Below are positions 42,545 to 48,791 of a stretch of DNA of 64,000 nt, one piece after another (position 1 is the first letter of the stretch; every line of letters starts with the position of its first letter). Source of the DNA: Affinundibacterium flavidum (lineage in GTDB: Bacteria > Pseudomonadota > Gammaproteobacteria > Burkholderiales > Burkholderiaceae_D); the NCBI RefSeq assembly GCF_014284175.1, contig NZ_JACOGA010000015.1:71102-135101 (forward strand). The letters are read 5' to 3'. The translations under genes were made by a program, and so were the position numbers. Below the pieces are notes generated by a model that worked only from the letters and a program-made list of their open reading frames with translations, did no database searches and had not been told where the DNA came from.

Positions 42545-43159
42545 CTACGACTCAATCCCAGGAAAGAACTCTTGAAATTGAATTTTTTTAAGCCTTACTT
42601 TTTTACTCTTTCCGGCTTTGTGGCGACTATCTAGAACAACTCCGGTTAGATAGTTGGTACTGATATGGAAATCCTCAGTGCTTTTATCTTGGGGCGCATC
42701 TCCATGATAATAGGATTGAGTTTCCATGCCTATTAGAGTTAGGTCTTTTCCAATTTTCTTAAATTGATAATTGGTGACAATAGCAGTTTGGCTGCCGGGG
42801 ATTGAAATGTGAATAAATAATGAGTTCTTCTTTATTTCTAATGAGAGGTCATAAATTCCATCGGTATCAAATTTGCCTGTCTTGCTTGCGATGAAGTACT
42901 TTCCATCGGAGTCTTTTGTTAGAACAAGTATAAGTTGAAGGCTGGAGTAGTCATTTTTGGAGCTCTTGCAGCCAACCACGACGGCAATATCTGAACTCGA
43001 TTCTCCATATAAAGACCCGGTGACGGGCGTTGAAAGGTCACACTGCGGGAAGGAGTTATTGATTAGGCGGATAACATTATCTGGGACTTCAATTTTCGCG
43101 TTTGAAGTGTTTATAAAGGACGCTAGAAATAGAGTAAATAGAAGTGTTCTTACATTCAC
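42545..43159 (-). CDS. cassette 8: secreted protein, unknown
   Basis: A 204-residue protein from the GTG at 43,159, chosen because GAGAGG lies 7 nt upstream and a clean signal peptide (ending NTSNA) follows. An upstream ATG at 43,222 would lie inside the neighbouring attC and is rejected. The mature part has repeated beta strands (SSDIAVVVGCK, LQLILVLTKDSDGKYF). No family is recognised. Confidence 0.75.
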   Translation of the reverse strand: MNVRTLLFTLFLASFINTSNAKIEVPDNVIRLINNSFPQCDLSTPVTGSLYGESSSDIAVVVGCKSSKNDYSSLQLILVLTKDSDGKYFIASKTGKFDTDGIYDLSLEIKKNSLFIHISIPGSQTAIVTNYQFKKIGKDLTLIGMETQSYYHGDAPQDKSTEDFHISTNYLTGVVLDSRHKAGKSKKVRLKKIQFQEFFPGIES

Positions 43160-43191
43160 AAGATGGCCTCTCTTTGCATGAAGAATACAAA

Positions 43192-43279
43192 TCCTAACGC
43201 AACGGTGAGGATGGTCGCCCACAAATTTATAGAAGACTGAGCAGCGTCATGGCCAGCCCGCGCGAGCATCCTGTTAGAA
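43192..43279 (-). other. attC site of cassette 7
   Basis: Boxes TCCTAAC (43,192-43,198) and GTTAGAA (43,273-43,279). The left arm CTAACGCAACGGTGAG and the following CCACAAATT are shared, with few changes, with the attC at 44,994-45,083, so the two sites have a common origin. Confidence 0.75.
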
Positions 43280-43280
43280 C

Positions 43281-43847
43281 TCACTTGATTGTCCCCATAG
43301 CATTTTTTCTGACATTCTCACGAATGTAAGCTCGCTCGTCCAAAAGTTTTTTTCGCATCGAAATACCGTCAGAGTATGCTATATCATCAACGACATACTT
43401 TTCATTTTCAAAAATAATTTTGTATGTAATCGTTTTGTTATAGTAAGCGACTGCATTCTTCTCCGAGGGATATACGTTGAGTTTGACTCGCACCGTGCCT
43501 AGGGAAATTTCTTTAATCGATATCCGTGAATTGGAATACGTCAAATTTGGGTCTATTTCCTGAGTATCTAAATATTTATCCCCATCATCGCCCCAACCGC
43601 ATGGTCCCTCTCCGAATCTTTTGCAATCGACCGTGGACTTCTTTACTTCATTTGAGAACGCCTTCGACAATGAGATATCGGGTTGTGAAACACCCTGTGT
43701 TTTTGTGTGATCAAATGCTAGGTATCTTCTGTAAAACTCGTCGACTAATTTAACTGCGGGCGACTGTTCAAAAGCGCCCGCAAAACTAATACTTGAACAA
43801 ATCACGAGTAACATAAATTGGCTAAGCAATATTTTTCGAATACTCAT
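43281..43847 (-). CDS. cassette 7: secreted protein, possibly DUF3828-like
   Basis: A 188-residue protein with a signal peptide (cut near SFAGA). The mature part begins with VKLVDEFYRRYLAF and ends with a KYVVDDIAYSDG strand followed by a basic helix. Both features remind me of DUF3828-type small alpha/beta proteins. A CKRFGEGPC motif may form a disulphide. The family call is tentative and the function is unknown. Confidence 0.7.
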   Translation of the reverse strand: MSIRKILLSQFMLLVICSSISFAGAFEQSPAVKLVDEFYRRYLAFDHTKTQGVSQPDISLSKAFSNEVKKSTVDCKRFGEGPCGWGDDGDKYLDTQEIDPNLTYSNSRISIKEISLGTVRVKLNVYPSEKNAVAYYNKTITYKIIFENEKYVVDDIAYSDGISMRKKLLDERAYIRENVRKNAMGTIK

Positions 43848-43856
43848 TGGATTTGA

Positions 43857-43914
43857 GCTCTACGTGCGAATTCAGCGGGCGCCGTAGGCGATCCGCTGGA
43901 ATAAAAGGTTGGGC
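43857..43914 (-). other. attC site of cassette 6
   Basis: Boxes GCTCTAC (43,857-43,863, one change from consensus) and GTTGGGC (43,908-43,914, a perfect GTTRRRY). ATTCAGCGG and CCGCTGGAAT form a 9-bp stem with one bulged base, as in short attC sites. Confidence 0.72.
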
Positions 43915-43923
43915 TGTTTAAAT

Positions 43924-44139
43924 TCATTCGACACCAAATCCATCCTGCCAGTGCACCTGACCCAGTTCATAAGCATTGATCTCAAATCCATCCGGGTGTT
44001 CTCGGAAACCAGACTTCAAGCGCAGCGTTACGGTGGCCGCTCGCGCTAAATCATCCGAAGGAAACACACCAATGAGCTTTGCATTTTCCTTGTATTCGTC
44101 ATCACCACGAACATGCCAGAGCAGATATACCGTTTCCAT
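43924..44139 (-). CDS. cassette 6: small DUF7336-like protein
   Basis: A 71-residue protein from the ATG at 44,139, 6 nt outside the next attC; a start at 44,169 would lie within that attC and is rejected. The pattern METVYLLWHV, then KLIGVF-S--LA-AA, then GFREHPDGFEI and a C-terminal W-GF matches small proteins I recall as DUF7336. These are common as stray cassette-like genes with no known function. Confidence 0.78.
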   Translation of the reverse strand: METVYLLWHVRGDDEYKENAKLIGVFPSDDLARAATVTLRLKSGFREHPDGFEINAYELGQVHWQDGFGVE

Positions 44140-44145
44140 TATGCG

Positions 44146-44268
44146 GCCCAACACCGAGCTGCCCGGCACTGCGCGTTACGGGCGAGAGCCGAAGAGCAAG
44201 TCATTGAAAAACTACGACGAATCGAGATGTCATAATGCGCAGTGTCAGTACCGAGCGTCTTGTTAAAC
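44146..44268 (-). other. attC site of cassette 5
   Basis: Boxes GCCCAAC (44,146-44,152) and GTTAAAC (44,262-44,268), both fully consensus. CACTGCGC on the left pairs with GCGCAGTG on the right, and the flanking arms pair partly. At 123 nt it is the longest site of the array. Confidence 0.82.
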
Positions 44269-44275
44269 AAAATCA

Positions 44276-44500
44276 TCATTCTGACTTAAGCGGTTTTTCA
44301 TGCGGCTCGACGGGAGAAATATCGTCACCATAAAGTAACTCCGACAAGTCCTCGGGAGAAAGCCTCTTCATCTTATCCTCAATTTTCCGATCATAATTCC
44401 TATCGTTCGGATCCCAACCTTTATGAGCCTTGCGTGCATACTCTTGCACAAAACGTCCTAGCTGTCCGGCAAGTTGAGACTTTGTGCGCTTGGGAATCAT
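44276..44500 (-). CDS. cassette 5: small charged protein, unknown
   Basis: A 74-residue protein from the ATG at 44,500, immediately outside the attC box at 44,503. A start at 44,542 would run through the attC and is rejected. It is rich in Lys, Arg, Asp and Glu (KRTKSQLAGQLGRFVQEY, then KIEDKMKRLSPEDLSELLYG), probably helical and cytosolic. No family is recognised. Confidence 0.68.
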   Translation of the reverse strand: MIPKRTKSQLAGQLGRFVQEYARKAHKGWDPNDRNYDRKIEDKMKRLSPEDLSELLYGDDISPVEPHEKPLKSE

Positions 44501-44502
44501 AT

Positions 44503-44592
44503 GTTTAACGTCGAATTGTGCGGCGCGCTCGCACGTGAACAAAATCGAAGAAAGCGCTAATTTGCGCGTCTGTCACGAATGAAACGTTAAAC
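44503..44592 (-). other. attC site of cassette 4 (both core boxes consensus)
   Basis: Boxes GTTTAAC (44,503-44,509) and GTTAAAC (44,586-44,592) are exact complements and both fit consensus. The outer 9 nt GTTTAACGT pair with ACGTTAAAC. The rest of the 90-nt site pairs in part. Confidence 0.85.
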
Positions 44593-44593
44593 C

Positions 44594-44989
44594 TCAGTCT
44601 GCGAGCTGAACTTCGCATGGTTGGCCTCCTTTAAACAGCACTGTAATCATGGCATCCGGCCAGTCCGAAAGCGAAAACTCTACAGCGATCTCCTGTGGCT
44701 CGTAAACGGTAAATCCATCACAAATAAGTTTCCCACCAGACTGCAAAAACTCCGTAGCTTGCGAGTCTTGCGTTAAAAACTCCTCAGCTACAGAAGTTAT
44801 ATGGTTACCTTCGCGTAAAAGCCTACGCGCTACGTCAAGTGATTGCTGAAACGGGCGATCTTTACTACCTTCTACGGTGATGCTTGGTGCTCCTTCTTTT
44901 GACATTGAATACCACATGCCTTTGCCCGCACGTTTGAGAATCCCGATCTCGGGATCTGTAAATTCAGGGGTACGCCAGAACTTGAACAT
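44594..44989 (-). CDS. cassette 4: cytosolic protein, unknown
   Basis: A 131-residue protein with no signal or membrane segment. The centre has a helix QQSLDVARRLLREG and the C-terminal half is beta-rich (GFTVYEPQEIAVEFSLSD, then MITVLFKGGQPCEVQ). The start sits 5 nt inside the neighbouring attC box. No family is recognised. Confidence 0.72.
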   Translation of the reverse strand: MFKFWRTPEFTDPEIGILKRAGKGMWYSMSKEGAPSITVEGSKDRPFQQSLDVARRLLREGNHITSVAEEFLTQDSQATEFLQSGGKLICDGFTVYEPQEIAVEFSLSDWPDAMITVLFKGGQPCEVQLAD

Positions 44990-44993
44990 TGAG

Positions 44994-45083
44994 GTTTAAC
45001 GCAACGGTGAGCAGATGGCCGCACACAAATTAGTAAAATACTGAACCATATCGCGGCCAGTCTGATCGACCATCTTGTTATGC
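44994..45083 (-). other. attC site of cassette 3
   Basis: Boxes GTTTAAC (44,994-45,000) and GTTATGC (45,077-45,083). GATGGCCGC pairs with GCGGCCAGTC in mid-site. The right box overlaps the stop codon of the 45,078 gene. It shares TAACGCAACGGTGAG and CACAAATTA with the attC at 43,192. Confidence 0.83.
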
Positions 45084-45530
45084 ATTTTGCTCATGCTCTT
45101 CCATATCAATTTCTTCCGCAACCGATTTATAACCGCTTGGATGAAGTGCAACACTCGTTATTGAATCGATTTCTTCGTTTCTACTAGGCACGCTTCTTTC
45201 GAGAGACATAAGCCGACCATCATGTAAAACGACATTAGTAGTTTTTGTTTTGCCATTCAATTTATACGATACTTTAGCAAAACAGTATTCATACCCAAGA
45301 TACGGCAACTGAGAAACCTTGTTTTTATTCGAATAGTACGCAACCACCAGCCTTCTTGGATTCGGACGTTGAACTAGTGAAACAGTTGAAATTTGTTGGA
45401 AAAAAATTTTTGCTTCCGTTTCTGGAAGTTTATTTAAAATAGCCTTTAGAAGTAACATTTCTACTTCACTAAATGTACTTGTGCCTCCACGTAGAAACGC
45501 AGATATTTTCTTTACGATAGGTCTAAGCAC
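45078..45530 (-). CDS. cassette 3: cytosolic protein, unknown
   Basis: A 150-residue protein from the GTG at 45,530, which has GGAG 7 nt upstream; a TTG at 45,536 is too close to that RBS. A helix (EVEMLLLKAILNKLP) is followed by beta strands (RRLVVAYYSN, FAKVSYKLNGKTKTTNVVLHDGR). The C-terminus is acidic. No family is recognised. Confidence 0.7.
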   Translation of the reverse strand: MLRPIVKKISAFLRGGTSTFSEVEMLLLKAILNKLPETEAKIFFQQISTVSLVQRPNPRRLVVAYYSNKNKVSQLPYLGYEYCFAKVSYKLNGKTKTTNVVLHDGRLMSLERSVPSRNEEIDSITSVALHPSGYKSVAEEIDMEEHEQNA

Positions 45531-45544
45531 GATCAAACTCCAAG

Positions 45545-45635
45545 TGCATAACGCTGAAATGAGCGGATGGCTGCCCGCAAATAAAAAAAGAACCCAATAG
45601 CAGCACGGCCAGTCCGATCGATTGTCCAGTTATAT
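45545..45635 (-). other. attC site of cassette 2b
   Basis: Boxes GCATAAC (45,545-45,551) and GTTATAT (45,629-45,635), 91 nt. The inner segment ATGGCTGCCCGCAAAT followed by CGGCCAGTC resembles the sites at 43,192 and 44,994. The right box overlaps the stop codon of the 45,630 gene. Confidence 0.78.
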
Positions 45636-46322
45636 TTCATATGCGCCCCAGTACACTTCTGTATTTTCGGTACAGTAGAAACCTTCAAACTTTTCAACTT
45701 CTAAGATTCTTTCGATGATCTCTTTTGACGAACATAAGAAAGAGCAATGGCTGTCCCAATGAGTCGTTACTAGCAAACTATGATCGTGAGTAAATACACA
45801 GCCGTGACTTGGGATTTCATCATTCTTCATTAAGTCATCGATCCAATGTAGCTTTCTCTCCGTTCCAAATTCGTTTCCAACCCACAACCACTCATATCCC
45901 AAAACTTTAATCGCTTCATAAATTCGATTTTCAAGAAGAGGTGGAAGTTGTCCCTCTGAAGGGTGAATAATATTTTCTTTTTCGGTCAATTCGATTAAAC
46001 GAAATGCGTAGTCTTCATTCGCAATTTCTCTATATAAACCGTGAATACTTGTCCTTAGTCCGACATCTATTTGCGCGAAAGAAGATAAGTCGGTCAATTC
46101 AATAATTCGTTTCCAAGACACTCTTTCACAAGTCTCGATAATTTCGAGCTTGGTTGGCCAATGCTCTGGACAGAAGCGATCAATGTTAATTTTCCGAGGA
46201 TAAAAGAAAGGATGAAGTAACATAAACACTGCGTCAAATTGACCTTTGTAGAAATCGAGTATCTTTTCATCGTATGGGCACGATGCAAACTTTTCTGGTT
46301 GTGGCAATACTCTATCAGCCAT
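45630..46322 (-). CDS. cassette 2b: DUF2711-like protein
   Basis: A 230-residue protein, the largest in the array. Segments FFYPRKI, CPEHWPTKLE, DVGLRTSIHGLYREIA, EGQLPPLLENRI and a Cys/His-containing HDHSLLVTTHWDSHCSFLCSS fit what I recall of DUF2711, a family of unknown function. No signal peptide. AGAGGA lies about 11 nt before the start. The family name is from memory of motif order and is moderate at best. Confidence 0.72.
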   Translation of the reverse strand: MADRVLPQPEKFASCPYDEKILDFYKGQFDAVFMLLHPFFYPRKINIDRFCPEHWPTKLEIIETCERVSWKRIIELTDLSSFAQIDVGLRTSIHGLYREIANEDYAFRLIELTEKENIIHPSEGQLPPLLENRIYEAIKVLGYEWLWVGNEFGTERKLHWIDDLMKNDEIPSHGCVFTHDHSLLVTTHWDSHCSFLCSSKEIIERILEVEKFEGFYCTENTEVYWGAYEI

Positions 46323-46342
46323 TCGTCAGTCGTCCTCTTGAA

Positions 46343-46399
46343 ATATAACGTTTTAGTTGTGGGGCGGCGCAGCAGTCCAAAACGAACGACCAGTTATAG
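46343..46399 (-). other. attC site of cassette 2a
   Basis: Boxes ATATAAC (46,343-46,349) and GTTATAG (46,393-46,399), 57 nt. CGTTTT and AAAACG pair inside the boxes around a GC-rich loop. Confidence 0.7.
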
Positions 46400-46405
46400 G
46401 TCAAC

Positions 46406-46696
46406 TTATTCATATATTTTTCCACAGTACAAGAAGACCGCGAATTGCCGCCACGGATTAGCGGCACTTAACCCTTGTTTGAGACCAAAATCCGAAGATT
46501 CTGCCCAAGCACTCGCCGCCTCAAGAAAACTCTCAATGGTGTGATTTTCCCAGCCGTTCGAACCGCGCCCAAAATCGTCAACTTCTTTATGAGATTGGAC
46601 TTCTAATTCCCGATCAGATCGCAATTCAGCAACAAATGCTAGAAATGATGGGCCGTCTGTGACTGCGTCAAGAAGTTCATTTAATTTTTCAGCCAT
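46406..46696 (-). CDS. cassette 2a: DUF7660-like protein
   Basis: A 96-residue cytosolic protein. Pattern: SFLAFVAELRSD, GWENHTIESFLEAASAW and NPWRQFAVFLYCGKIYE at the very C-terminus. This W-EN--I--FL-A--AW ... P-W--FA--L--GK-YE signature is that of DUF7660-type proteins, frequent in integron cassettes and defence or polymorphic-toxin neighbourhoods. The molecular role is unknown. Confidence 0.8.
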   Translation of the reverse strand: MAEKLNELLDAVTDGPSFLAFVAELRSDRELEVQSHKEVDDFGRGSNGWENHTIESFLEAASAWAESSDFGLKQGLSAANPWRQFAVFLYCGKIYE

Positions 46697-46710
46697 ATTA
46701 GAAATAAGAC

Positions 46711-46800
46711 CTATAGCGCAAAGTTAAAGGGCACGCTGGAGCGAAGCGTAAGCGTGTCCCAGCGGAACGAAGTGGAGCGATTTTGAACGTTTTGTTATGC
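46711..46800 (-). other. attC site of cassette 1
   Basis: Boxes CTATAGC (46,711-46,717, degenerate) and GTTATGC (46,794-46,800), 90 nt. GGGCACGCT pairs with AGCGTGTCCC (9 bp with one bulge). The right box is 1 nt from the stop codon of the first cassette gene. Confidence 0.75.
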
Positions 46801-46801
46801 A

Positions 46802-47392
46802 CTAACGCACCTTGTTATCTACTAATTGCAATTCTTGAATGAATTTATTCGCAACTGGTAAATAAGCTGTCGGAAATTCCTGCACTGGGGATCGATGTGA
46901 TACCTCGATTTGAACTGCTATTGCTTTATTTGATGGATGCCGACAAACCATGCCCATTGTTTTTAGATACTGAGTAGCATTGCCTGTAACTCCTTTTGCG
47001 CCATGGTCAGCACTTGACGTTTTGTATGTAAAGCACCTAGCGCCCTTGAAGTCTACCAACTCATTGGTAACAGATACGACCGTGAATCGAGTTGCGTCAT
47101 TTTTCGCCGCCCTTTCTTTCATTATTTGATTTAAATATGTGTCGTCGTCGGCGTTGTACTCAAACATAAAAAAAGTGGAACTCGCAATAAGGCTTTCGGA
47201 TCGCGACGGTAGCCGTTTACCTAAAGCAAGATTGACTTGATTTACTCCTATGAGGTACCAGTCGGGCTCATTCGGTGCTTGAACAATTGCACCAAGCAGT
47301 TCGAATTTGGCACCGAGCGGGACAGATTGAAAAGGCGGTGATGAAGCGCACCCAACTAAAGCCAAAGCAAGCAATGCAAGAATTGATTTCAC
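46802..47392 (-). CDS. cassette 1: predicted lipoprotein, unknown
   Basis: A 196-residue protein, GTG start at 47,392 with AAGGAG 5 nt upstream. The N-terminus has a lipobox LVGC-AS (Cys15), so it should be a lipid-anchored envelope protein; Ser at +2 suggests outer-membrane sorting. The mature chain is mixed alpha/beta with MKERAAKNDATRFTVVSV and CFTYKTSSADHGAKG. No family is recognised. It is the cassette closest to attI and therefore should be best expressed from the integron promoter. Confidence 0.82.
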   Translation of the reverse strand: MKSILALLALALVGCASSPPFQSVPLGAKFELLGAIVQAPNEPDWYLIGVNQVNLALGKRLPSRSESLIASSTFFMFEYNADDDTYLNQIMKERAAKNDATRFTVVSVTNELVDFKGARCFTYKTSSADHGAKGVTGNATQYLKTMGMVCRHPSNKAIAVQIEVSHRSPVQEFPTAYLPVANKFIQELQLVDNKVR

Positions 47393-47510
47393 ATAAACTC
47401 CTTGTGCATAACTTGTTTTAAAGTGAAAAAACCGACGTTAACACAAACGTACAAATTGAGCAACACTGTTTCAACTTTCACAAAAGGCTTATGTTTATTA
47501 CCTCTTTTTT
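47393..47510 (-). other. probable attI/leader region of the integron
   Basis: Between the first cassette gene and the LexA box. On the minus strand GTTATGC (47,412-47,406) marks the recombination point where the first cassette joins. The rest is AT-rich and should contain attI and the cassette promoter Pc, but I cannot assign -35/-10 boxes with confidence. Confidence 0.6.
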
Positions 47511-47514
47511 GTTA

Positions 47515-47534
47515 TACTGTACAAATATACAGTA
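47515..47534 (+). promoter_or_regulatory. LexA (SOS) box in front of intI
   Basis: TACTGTACAAATATACAGTA fits CTGT-N8-ACAG and lies within the longer perfect-armed palindrome 47,511-47,538 (GTTATACTGT...ACAGTATAAC). A TATACT -10-like hexamer overlaps its left arm. SOS control of integron integrases by LexA is well established; the site remains although the gene is broken. Confidence 0.9.
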
Positions 47535-47551
47535 TAACAAGAGGAGCATAT

Positions 47552-47911
47552 ATGGACGCTAAACCGCCTCGTCTATTAGATCAAGTGCGCGAGAGCATAC
47601 GTTATAAACATTACAGTCTTGCAACAGAAAAACTGTATATTTACTGGATCCGCTTTTTTATTCGTTGGTCAGGTCTTCGACATCCGAAAGACATGTGAGC
47701 ACCAGAGGTGGAAGCATTTTTATCGATGTTGGTTGTAGAGCGTAATATTTCGCCTTCGACACATCGTCAAGCTTTAAGCGCACTTCTCTACTTGTATAAA
47801 GAAGTGCTCAAAATCGAATTGCCGTGGCTAAACGAAATTGGTCGCCCTAAGGAAAAAAAGCATTTACCAGTTGTGCTTACAAAGTTACGTAGCCCACTTG
47901 ATAGCCTCTGA
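47552..47911 (+). pseudogene. intI: integron integrase, N-terminal remnant with internal stop
   Basis: ATG at 47,552 with GAGGAG 5 nt upstream. The frame reads RLLDQVRESIRYKHYSL, then YWIRFFIRWSGLRHPKDM, then TGA (47,696-47,698), then in the same frame APEVEAFLSMLVVERNIS, HRQALSALLYLYKEVL, LPWLNEIGRPK and LPVVLTK. These are the N-terminal SAM-like and early catalytic segments of IntI tyrosine recombinases. A single base change (GGA to TGA) explains the stop. Homology ends after PVVLTK, so the catalytic Arg-His-Arg-Tyr half (about 200 residues) is absent. Not functional. Confidence 0.92.
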
Positions 47912-48041
47912 CACCGTTTTTCGTGTGTTTTCCAAACGTCAAGCAAATGCAAAAATTTTCATATTTCACATCTAATTTAGCGCGACAAGTCGTGCTAAGC
48001 CTCTGATTTTTAAAATAAAACTGCTATTTTCAACTTTCTTC

Positions 48042-48071
48042 CTTGAAAAAGCCCCACCCCGCCCATATAAT
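48042..48071 (+). promoter_or_regulatory. overlapping sigma70 and sigma32 promoter of groESL
   Basis: TTGAAA (48,043-48,048) and TATAAT (48,066-48,071) are perfect sigma70 boxes 17 bp apart. The same DNA reads CTTGAAA (48,042-48,048) and CCCATATAA (48,062-48,070), 13 bp apart, a good heat-shock sigma32 promoter. Confidence 0.85.
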
Positions 48072-48097
48072 TAGCACTCAGCGAGAGAGAGTGCTAA
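48071..48097 (+). promoter_or_regulatory. CIRCE element (HrcA operator)
   Basis: TTAGCACTC and GAGTGCTAA flank exactly 9 nt, a perfect CIRCE inverted repeat. It overlaps the end of the -10 box, so HrcA should repress groESL initiation directly. Confidence 0.97.
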
Positions 48098-48295
48098 CAA
48101 TCTTATTTTTAGTGTTGATTGTGTTTTCCTCTAGCAAGAATTTTCTAGTGAAATAAGACTTGAATTGACTTGCTTTGCTCTTATTTAGTGCGCTTGCTGC
48201 GCTTTAGCGAGTAGAGACAAGTTGGCTTAAGTTTCTTGTTTTGCAATTTTATTTACTTTGGTAATTTTACTTTTGTAATTTTTTTAGGAGTTAGT

Positions 48296-48586
48296 ATGAA
48301 TCTTCGTCCCCTGCACGATCGCATTATCGTTAAACGTTTGGATCAAGAAACAAAAACAGCATCCGGTATCGTTTTGCCTGACGCAGCAGCTGAGAAACCA
48401 GATCAAGGTGAAGTACTGGCTGTAGGTAACGGCAAGGTATTGGAAAACGGCACTGTGCGCGCTTTAGAAGTTAAAGTTGGTGACCGCGTTTTGTTCGGTA
48501 AATATTCTGGTCAAGCTGTCAAAGTTGACGGCAATGAAGTCTTGGTAATGCGCGAAGAAGACATCTTCGCAATCGTCCAAAAATAA
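48296..48586 (+). CDS. groES: co-chaperonin GroES
   Basis: A 96-residue protein from the ATG at 48,296, with AGGAG 5 nt upstream; the frame extends further up but MNLRPLHDRIIVKRL is the canonical start. It caps the GroEL chamber. The mobile loop (TKTASGIVLPDAAAEKP) and the C-terminal EEDIFAIVQK are normal. First gene of the heat-shock operon, about 200 nt after the CIRCE element. Confidence 0.98.
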   Translation: MNLRPLHDRIIVKRLDQETKTASGIVLPDAAAEKPDQGEVLAVGNGKVLENGTVRALEVKVGDRVLFGKYSGQAVKVDGNEVLVMREEDIFAIVQK

Positions 48587-48594
48587 TTGAACCC

Positions 48595-48701
48595 CTGATT
48601 AAGCTACTGCGCGGCCGAATTTTGAACCTGCGATGCTCTTCGTACTAAAGTACGATTGCGCTTCTCGATTCAAACTTCAGCCGCTCGCTACGCTTACTCA
48701 G
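48595..48701. repeat. palindromic element, copy 1, in the groES-groEL spacer
   Basis: An 89-nt core (48,604-48,692) matches 53,718-53,806 without length change. Outer arms CTGATTAAGC and GCTTACTCAG pair 9 of 10; the inner stem CGTACT/AGTACG closes a 2-nt loop. In the other copy both the outer and the inner arms have different bases but again pair with each other. The spacer between groES and groEL is 205 nt, longer than usual, because of it. Confidence 0.85.
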
Positions 48702-48791
48702 ACATTCAAATGACTGACTCCGCGCTTGCTTTTCACAAAGCGAGACCGGAAAACAAATTCAGAGTTTCATCCTTATTCGGAGAATTTTATT

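Larger units (their letters stand above)
41952..47911. mobile_element. chromosomal integron: decayed intI plus nine-gene cassette array
   Basis: Nine small genes (42,102 to 47,392), all on the minus strand, each end within a few nt of a GTTRRRY-like box. A matching RYYYAAC-like box lies 57-123 nt further on, just before the next gene's start. These are the parts of attC sites in the expected orientation. At the right edge a divergently oriented intI remnant (47,552-47,911) has a LexA box in front. The layout intI - attI - cassettes is that of a complete integron. No transposon or resistance genes are visible, so this is a sedentary chromosomal type. Confidence 0.88.

Noticed and set aside
47696..47698. 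TGA in intI read as selenocysteine or as a mere sequencing error
   Set aside because: No selenocysteine element is visible and IntI has Gly here. Even if it were an error, the catalytic C-terminal half is still missing, so the gene is a pseudogene either way.
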